DNA of 10,533 nt from Methylocystaceae bacterium (GTDB lineage: Bacteria > Pseudomonadota > Alphaproteobacteria > Rhizobiales > Beijerinckiaceae): the NCBI GenBank assembly GCA_003152255.1, contig PLZT01000201.1, forward strand, positions 2,138 to 12,670. The letters are read 5' to 3'. The position numbers and the translations under genes are program-made. This document shows, piece by piece, positions 7,979 to 10,533 of the stretch (the stretch's first letter is position 1; the number at the start of each line of letters is the position of its first letter). The notes under the pieces are model-generated. The model was given only the letters and a program-made list of their open reading frames with translations, ran no database searches and had not been told where the DNA came from.

Positions 7979-9016
7979 TTGCTTTTTCTCCAAGACTCGC
8001 CTCACCGTCGGCTCAATCCTCTCACCGGGGAATGGATTCTGGTCTCGCCTCACCGCTCCGATCGTCCTTGGCGGGGCCAGATGGAGAAGTCCGCCGAGAC
8101 AATAATTCCCTCGCACGACCCCGATTGCTATTTGTGCCCCGGCTCCGCCCGCGCCAATGGGCGGATCAATCCGCTCTATGACGGCGTCTTCGCTTTCGAC
8201 AATGATTTCGCGGCGCTGCGACTGGACGCCACGAGAGGCGAGATCGACGACGGGCTCATTGTCGCGCGCGGCGAAGCCGGGCTTTGCCGGGTGATCTGTT
8301 TCTCGCCTCGCCACGATCTAACGCTGTCGCGCATGGCGATCTCCGACATCGCCCGCGTCGTCGGCTGTTGGCGCGACGAGTTTCGAACATTGGGCGCTCT
8401 CGACGCGGTGAATTATGTGCAGATATTCGAGAACAGGGGCGCGGCGATGGGCGCGAGCAACCCCCATCCGCACTGCCAGATCTGGGCGAGCGAGAGCCTG
8501 CCCAATGAAGCCGAAAAGGAATCGCGATCCCAGCGCGACTATATGGCGCGGCGCGGTTCGTGCCTGTTGTGCGACTATCTTGCGCGCGAGGAGACTATTG
8601 GCGAACGCATCGTTTGCGAGAACGCCGCCTTCGTCGCTCTGGTTCCGTTCTGGGCGACATGGCCGTTCGAAACAATGGTGCTCGCCAAGCGCCACATTGG
8701 TTCGTTGGATGATTTTTGTCCCGACGATAACGCCCTGCTGGCCGACATGCTGAAACGGCTCACGCTGCGCTACGACAATCTGTTCGAGACGCCCTTTCCC
8801 TATACGATGGGCTTTCATCAGCGTCCGACCGACGGCGCGTCCCATCCTCACTGGCACTTCCATGGTCATTTCTATCCGCCGCTGCTGCGTTCGGCCACGG
8901 TGCGCAAATTCATGGTCGGTTTCGAAATGCTGGGGTCGCCGCAGCGCGATATCACGCCCGAAAGCGCCGCCGAGCGGTTGCGCGAATTACCCGAGGTTCA
9001 CTATCTCGGTCGCTAA
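7979..9016 (+). CDS. galT: Galactose-1-phosphate uridylyltransferase
   Basis: This 345-residue HIT-superfamily enzyme exchanges UMP between UDP-glucose and galactose-1-phosphate through a uridylylated histidine, giving glucose-1-phosphate and UDP-galactose. The active site is [10 protein letters not shown], with H163 and nucleophile H165; the Cys after HPH, where E. coli has Gly, also occurs in human GALT and is not a defect. Zinc ligands match C50, C53 (CYLC) and H112. The E. coli iron site is matched by E181, H280, H295 and H297. [10 protein letters not shown] and [19 protein letters not shown] are near-invariant family blocks. The length matches E. coli GalT (348). TTG is chosen because GAAGGAG precedes it by 7 nt, and the family N-terminus ([19 protein letters not shown]) begins right after it. 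It is the last gene of the galactoside operon and is followed by a probable terminator. Turnover of UDP-galactose would need galE, which is not in the window. Confidence 0.96.
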   Translation: MLFLQDSPHRRLNPLTGEWILVSPHRSDRPWRGQMEKSAETIIPSHDPDCYLCPGSARANGRINPLYDGVFAFDNDFAALRLDATRGEIDDGLIVARGEAGLCRVICFSPRHDLTLSRMAISDIARVVGCWRDEFRTLGALDAVNYVQIFENRGAAMGASNPHPHCQIWASESLPNEAEKESRSQRDYMARRGSCLLCDYLAREETIGERIVCENAAFVALVPFWATWPFETMVLAKRHIGSLDDFCPDDNALLADMLKRLTLRYDNLFETPFPYTMGFHQRPTDGASHPHWHFHGHFYPPLLRSATVRKFMVGFEMLGSPQRDITPESAAERLRELPEVHYLGR

Positions 9017-9040
9017 ACAACGTTCGATCGAAACGGGCGC

Positions 9041-9065
9041 GCGGCGGCAAGCCGCTAAATTTTTT
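9041..9065 (+). terminator. Probable rho-independent terminator after galT
   Basis: GCGGC (9041-9045) pairs with GCCGC (9051-9055) across a 5-nt loop, followed by TAAA and six T residues ending at 9065. The stem is short but all G/C, and it lies 25 nt after the galT stop. Its 3' part overlaps the end of the convergent TetR gene, so it would end galactoside-operon transcription before it runs antisense into the regulator. Confidence 0.55.
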
Positions 9066-9711
9066 CGTGATCGAAAATCATTTGGAGATGAGCGTCGAAC
9101 AAATCGCCAATGTCCAACGGATGAGAGCGGTCTAAAAGACCGTTTTGAATAATTCCAAACCAGATCGGCGCGATAAGCAATTGAGGGTATTCGATTAGCT
9201 TGTCGTTTCTCAATTCACCCCGTTCTCGCGCGGCTAACGCCAGCTCCTTAACCTGGTCAAGAAGCGGGTCGAACATCTCGCGGCGATAAATTTCGACAAG
9301 CGCGGGAAACCTGCCGCCCTCGGCGAGGACAAGCCGGGCGATCGCCGCGCGACCGTTGCGTTCGATATTGTGCATGGCGACGAGCAAAGTGCGACGCAAA
9401 AACGTCTCGACCGATTCTTCCGGCGCCCGGTTCGCGGGGTTCATGTCGACCAATGCGCCCGCGATTTTCTCGCGCACGACGCCTTCGAACAGCGCCTCCT
9501 TGGTCGGGAAATAGCGATAGGGCGTGCCTTTCGCGACATCGGCGCGCTTGGCGACGGCTTCCATCGTCGTATTGGCGAAGCCTCTTTCGAGGAGTTCGCT
9601 CAATGCGGCGGCGATGATCGCGCTGCGCGTCTGCGCGGTTTTTTCTGGGCTCGGCCCGCGCGTCCGGTCCTTTCCGGCGCGCGCGGGGGCAGGCGTCGTT
9701 GGTGAATTCAT
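9055..9711 (-). CDS. TetR/AcrR-family transcriptional repressor
   Basis: This 218-residue protein is within the usual TetR length. The N-terminal DNA-binding domain is clear: TRSAIIAAALSELLERGF leads into the helix-turn-helix signature TTMEAVAKRADVAKGTPYRYF (about 48-68), then PTKEALF. The rest is a variable all-helical ligand and dimerisation domain whose ligand cannot be read. I chose the ATG at 9711, preceded by AAAAGGAG (9722-9729) with 10-nt spacing. An in-frame ATG at 9738 would add nine residues (MRAKRSAKT) but lacks a ribosome site. The first 20 or so residues are Pro/Ala/Arg-rich and probably disordered. The gene is divergent from a FUSC exporter and shares its control region, so the likely role is local repression of the exporter with release by an exported or toxic compound. 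Autoregulation is plausible from operator position. The 3' end overlaps the galT terminator, but no functional link to galactose use is implied. Confidence 0.92.
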   Translation of the reverse strand: MNSPTTPAPARAGKDRTRGPSPEKTAQTRSAIIAAALSELLERGFANTTMEAVAKRADVAKGTPYRYFPTKEALFEGVVREKIAGALVDMNPANRAPEESVETFLRRTLLVAMHNIERNGRAAIARLVLAEGGRFPALVEIYRREMFDPLLDQVKELALAARERGELRNDKLIEYPQLLIAPIWFGIIQNGLLDRSHPLDIGDLFDAHLQMIFDHEKI

Positions 9712-9721
9712 TGTTTTCGCG

Positions 9722-9729
9722 CTCCTTTT
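9722..9729 (-). promoter_or_regulatory. Ribosome binding site deciding the TetR gene start
   Basis: On the minus strand this reads AAAAGGAG, 10 nt before the ATG at 9711. It lies downstream of the alternative ATG at 9738 and therefore argues for the shorter 218-residue protein. Confidence 0.6.
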
Positions 9730-9741
9730 CGCTCTCATGTC

Positions 9742-9747
9742 TTGACA
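9742..9747 (+). promoter_or_regulatory. -35-like hexamer of the FUSC exporter promoter
   Basis: This is a perfect TTGACA hexamer on the + strand, 92 nt before the exporter ATG. The -10 is unclear: TTTATG (9767-9772) is at 19-nt spacing and TATGCT (9769-9774) at 21-nt, both longer than the optimal 17. The hexamer directly abuts the inverted repeat at 9749-9770, so a bound repressor would cover the spacer and the -10. Confidence 0.45.
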
Positions 9748-9748
9748 T

Positions 9749-9770
9749 TAAATGACCAAATAGTCATTTA
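9749..9770. promoter_or_regulatory. Candidate TetR operator (perfect 8-bp inverted repeat)
   Basis: TAAATGAC (9749-9756) and GTCATTTA (9763-9770) form a perfect inverted repeat with a 6-bp spacer, CAAATA. The core TGACCAAATAGTCA resembles known TetR-family sites of the TGACCA-type (compare the RutR site, TTGACCANNTGGTCAA). It lies between a tetR gene and a divergent exporter, beside a TTGACA hexamer. Binding by this particular regulator is inferred from position and symmetry. Confidence 0.7.
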
Positions 9771-9786
9771 TGCTATCGGCAACCGC

Positions 9787-9801
9787 CGGAGGCTGCCTCC
9801 G
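9787..9801. repeat. 15-bp palindrome in the exporter leader
   Basis: CGGAGGC and GCCTCCG flank a single central T. In RNA this would fold as a 6-bp stem with a CTG loop in the 5' leader, about 38 nt before the exporter ATG. It may be a second protein site, a leader hairpin or chance. It carries a GGAGG sequence too far from the ATG to be its ribosome site. Confidence 0.35.
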
Positions 9802-9838
9802 CAGCGCGGCGCGAAGCCCGCGCGCCCACGGGGCTCCA

Positions 9839-10533
9839 ATGAGACTCTTTGTCGCTCAACACTGGCTGTGTTCAATCAAAACCTTCGCCGCCGCCATGTT
9901 GGCGCTGTCGATCGGCTTTTGGCTCGATCTGCCGAAGCCCTATTGGGCGCTGGCGACGGTCTATATCGCCTCCCAGCCGCTCTCCGGCGCGACCCGCTCG
10001 AAGGCGGTGTTTCGCGCCATTGGAACGCTTGTTGGGTCGGCGGCCGCGGTCGTTTTGGTTCCCAATCTCGTCAATGCTCCGCCTTTGCTTGTCGCGGCGA
10101 TATCGCTTTGGTCCGGTCTGTGTCTTTATCTGTCGCTGCTCGACCGCACCCCGCGCAGTTACGTTTTCATGCTCGCGGGATACACGACCGCGATCGTCGG
10201 ATTTCCGGCGGTCGGCGCGCCGGACACGATTTTCGATCTCGCGCTCGCGCGAACGGAGGAAATCCTCGTCGGCATCGCCTGCGCCGCGCTCGTTTCTAGC
10301 CTCGTGTTTCCCCGAGCCGTGGGCCCGGTCGTCGCGGAGCGCATCGAGGCTTGGTTGCGCCACGCCGAGGCGAGCAGTCGCGACGCGCTCGATATCGCAG
10401 GACGGCCAGCGGAGGCGCGCTGGCTCCGTCTCGCGGCTGATGCGACTGAAATCGAGAATATGGCCGCTCATCTCGCCTTCGACATGATGGCCGCCCCCCG
10501 CGCGGTTTCCCATATTCAGAGACTGGTTCCGCG
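9839..10533 (+). CDS. FUSC-family membrane exporter (AaeB/YccS-like), 3'-truncated by the window
   Basis: An open frame from the ATG at 9839 runs 231 codons to the window end without a stop. The protein starts MRLFVAQHWLCSIKTFAAAM and has about six hydrophobic segments (near 14-30, 36-48, 58-77, 83-101, 108-125, 141-157), then a soluble helical region. Blocks such as LPKPYWALATVYIASQPLSG (31-50), ATRSKAVFRAIGTLVG (51-66) and LDRTPRSYVFMLAGYT (101-116) are typical of fusaric-acid-resistance/aromatic-acid exporters of the inner membrane. Full-length members are about 650-700 residues, so roughly two thirds, including the second membrane half, lies beyond the window. The ribosome site is weak (GGGG at 9830-9833, 5 nt before the ATG). 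The divergent TetR gene and the intervening operator suggest inducible efflux. Family members often sit in operons with an HlyD-type adaptor and a small DUF1656 protein; whether such genes follow cannot be seen. Confidence 0.9.
   Translation, partial: MRLFVAQHWLCSIKTFAAAMLALSIGFWLDLPKPYWALATVYIASQPLSGATRSKAVFRAIGTLVGSAAAVVLVPNLVNAPPLLVAAISLWSGLCLYLSLLDRTPRSYVFMLAGYTTAIVGFPAVGAPDTIFDLALARTEEILVGIACAALVSSLVFPRAVGPVVAERIEAWLRHAEASSRDALDIAGRPAEARWLRLAADATEIENMAAHLAFDMMAAPRAVSHIQRLVP

Noticed and set aside
7310..8314. A 334-codon minus-strand frame across galK and galT
   Set aside because: It is antisense to two confidently identified enzymes and has no recognisable protein features.
9021..9035. 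Near-palindrome around TTCGATCGAA after galT
   Set aside because: The exact core is only 10 bp and is likely by chance. The adjacent hairpin with a T-run explains termination better.
9712..9738. Upstream ATG at 9738 as the TetR gene start
   Set aside because: It has no ribosome site, while AAAAGGAG lies between it and the ATG at 9711. It remains a minor possibility.
9742..10299. A 185-codon plus-strand frame starting at the TTGACA hexamer
   Set aside because: It overlaps the FUSC exporter in another frame, begins inside the promoter region, and gives an Arg-rich translation with no domain.

Overview
The window looks like a GC-rich alphaproteobacterial chromosome, probably order Hyphomicrobiales. 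The clues are strong G/C third positions, a TetR/FUSC efflux pair, and the tail of what looks like an N-type (alternate) F1F0-ATPase operon with alpha followed directly by gamma. Family placement (Methylocystaceae/Beijerinckiaceae-like) is an impression from sequence style, not a demonstrated result.

Region 1 (1-2849, + strand) is the 3' end of an F-type ATPase operon. The first gene enters the window already open and encodes the alpha subunit from about E. coli residue 200 onward. Instead of stopping at the normal alpha C-terminus, the frame continues through a charged linker, one predicted membrane helix and a MacA/HlyD-type periplasmic adaptor. Its stop overlaps the GTG start of a gamma subunit gene. 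This alpha-adaptor fusion is the most unusual item here.

Region 2 (2869-4596, - strand) is a secreted phosphoesterase of the phospholipase C/acid phosphatase family, convergent with gamma. An 11-bp inverted repeat sits at the junction.

Region 3 (4597-9065, + strand) is a galactoside catabolism operon: a cytosolic GH42 beta-galactosidase, galactokinase (galK) and galactose-1-phosphate uridylyltransferase (galT, TTG start), closed by a probable intrinsic terminator. Together they would release galactose from a beta-galactoside and pass it into the Leloir pathway. UDP-glucose 4-epimerase, mutarotase and a transporter are not in the window. The 203-bp divergent gap upstream carries a weak PHO-box-like direct repeat.

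Region 4 (9055-10533) is a TetR-family repressor (- strand) divergent from a FUSC-family membrane exporter that runs off the right end. The 127 bp between them hold a perfect 8-bp-arm inverted repeat just downstream of a TTGACA hexamer, a credible operator for repressing the exporter and perhaps the repressor itself.

I saw no tRNA, rRNA, CRISPR array, insertion sequence or phage gene. No gene-free stretch exceeds 300 bases.
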